Shown here: one piece after another, positions 62,801 through 64,000 of the stretch
Numbering within the stretch: the stretch's first letter is position 1
Layout: each line of letters begins with the position of its first letter
NCBI RefSeq assembly: GCF_019649055.1
Contig: NW_026570235.1
Span: 248,001 to 312,000 of the forward strand
Direction of reading: 5' to 3'
Origin: Paramacrobiotus metropolitanus
Lineage: Eukaryota > Tardigrada > Eutardigrada > Parachela > Macrobiotidae
DNA length: 64,000 nucleotides
Notes under the pieces: model-generated
Told to the model about the DNA's origin: nothing
Database searches by the model: none
Seen by the model: the letters and a program-made list of their open reading frames with translations, nothing else
Made by a program: the position numbers and the translations under genes

Positions 62801-64000
62801 GGCTGATATATTTTTGCACGGCTTTAATTCGCCTCTTCCATCGCTATCATCACGAAATAATTTCCAACTTGATAATGGATAATTGTGATAAAATATACGC
62901 GTAACATGATAACAAACGTTATATGTTTGCATTAATAATTAAGGAGTGCCCTGTTCTTCGAACCTTTTTTTGCATTTGATCTTGGGTATTTAATTTGGTC
63001 CGCGAGGAACGTCAACCGGTTTCACTGCGTCTTTGTGCAGATGTACATAACGCTTGACGTAACATGCCTTCGATGCGGTGCTTGATGATGAAATCAGATG
63101 CTTCGTTTTGGAAATCATGTCGTGTCCCTTCGCCTGAGGGACTTATTATACATATCCTGAAACAAAATCTGGTGATAACTGTGACCGGAAGAAACTCATT
63201 TTTGAACTGTCGCGCTTGCGTGTTTCAGCTATTGACTGCGTTAATACAATGAGATCATGCTTCGATGCATCGATGGATAAATAGTTTTTCGTGCTGCGTC
63301 GTAAAATGAAATACTTCTTTTTGAAAAACATACATCATTTCACACGATGCCTGAGGACGCTAATTACTATCTCACAGTCAGCGCAAGACTGCGCCGAAAA
63401 GTGCAGTGAGATCTAACTAATCACCAGCTCTTCAGACTTCAGCTATATGCACCATTCCACATTTCATATTAATTTAAGTAACAATTTACTGACTGTAAAA
63501 AGTGCGATAGAATTGATGCGTTTTGCTTGCACTAACACCTACCTATATATACGAAAATGCAAATGCGAACTGTAATTGGTAACCGTCTTCCATTGATTTA
63601 TGATGCAATGAGGAAATAGCCAAATATTCCATGCATGAGCAAACATACAAGTGCGTCAGAGAGTGATTACAGAAGATCTTGGTTTACAAATGCATGCCAT
63701 TTTTTATGAATAACAGTTACTCAGTTTGGTAAGTTATACGCAAATAATGTATTCAGTTTGAACACTTTTACGGTCACAAGGGAAAAATTTTTGGTGTTTT
63801 GGTCAGCCGTGGCGGTGTGTTCCATGCTGACAACTCGTTTATTCTCAAAAAGCAGAATGATGTTAGCGCATCCAGTTGTCATATCAAATAATATTAAATT
63901 CCGTTTAATAGCTAAATGGAATCATCCATCTACTTACTGGTTACTTCCTTGAAAAATGGATACAATTTCTGAGTCGTGGAAAAATATACTGTACTAAACG
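59806..64000. other. Probable first long intron of the channel gene
   Basis: AT-rich DNA without a recognisable exon. I looked on the plus strand for the next conserved receptor segment (PV.V.V) and did not find it. Confidence 0.45.

Noticed and set aside
49400-64000. tRNA or rRNA genes
   Set aside because: No A/B-box pair with a foldable cloverleaf and no rRNA-like sequence found by eye on either strand.

Overview
The window is eukaryotic, most likely from a small-genome invertebrate. Host genes are split by short GT-AG introns (two are exactly 60 bp), carry animal-type domains (Gfo/Idh/MocA dihydrodiol dehydrogenases, a TINAG-like secreted pseudoprotease, a myosin regulatory light chain, a Cys-loop receptor exon), and sit beside LTR and MITE insertions. 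A tardigrade or similar ecdysozoan would fit, but nothing here proves the species.

Layout. 1-11,100: a cluster of four minus-strand dihydrodiol-dehydrogenase-like units, arranged as a duplicated pair (A+B, then C+D). Only unit D (8946-10817) is fully open. A has lost its EKP motif, B has a one-base deletion, and C is degenerate and split by a gag-like SAP/zinc-finger gene (5143-6467). A piggyBac-like MITE sits in the last intron of A. 11,975-15,299: a complete eight-exon TINAG-like gene whose catalytic Cys is Ser. 16,485-17,255: a membrane protein with a phage tail-collar domain. 17,848-18,806: a three-exon myosin regulatory light chain on the plus strand.

19,525-49,399: one very large (29.9 kb) Ty3/gypsy-type LTR retrotransposon on the minus strand, bounded by two 432-bp LTRs. 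Read right to left it has a PBS, a long leader, a coiled-coil gag, capsid and zinc knuckle, protease, a duplicated spacer domain, RT, RNase H, integrase and an AT-hook tail. These are followed by about 12 kb of extra coding sequence downstream of integrase. That extra polyprotein consists of repeated two-helix modules joined by PT-rich linkers, a KilA-N-like domain, an acidic region and several unrecognised domains. Short hairpins with recurring loops (TTTGT, TGTGT, TTGTT, AATGTG, TTCA) and variable but complementary arms occur throughout the element, in coding and non-coding parts. This element is the best candidate for an undescribed system. Its reading frames are broken by many small frameshifts but few stop codons, so I describe it as a chain of open segments rather than one intact gene.

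49,400-64,000 is AT-rich and nearly gene-free. Its one convincing coding piece is the first coding exon of a GABA/glycine-type ligand-gated channel (59,516-59,805, plus strand), with long flanking non-coding DNA that contains a 34-bp perfect palindrome carrying two octamer motifs.
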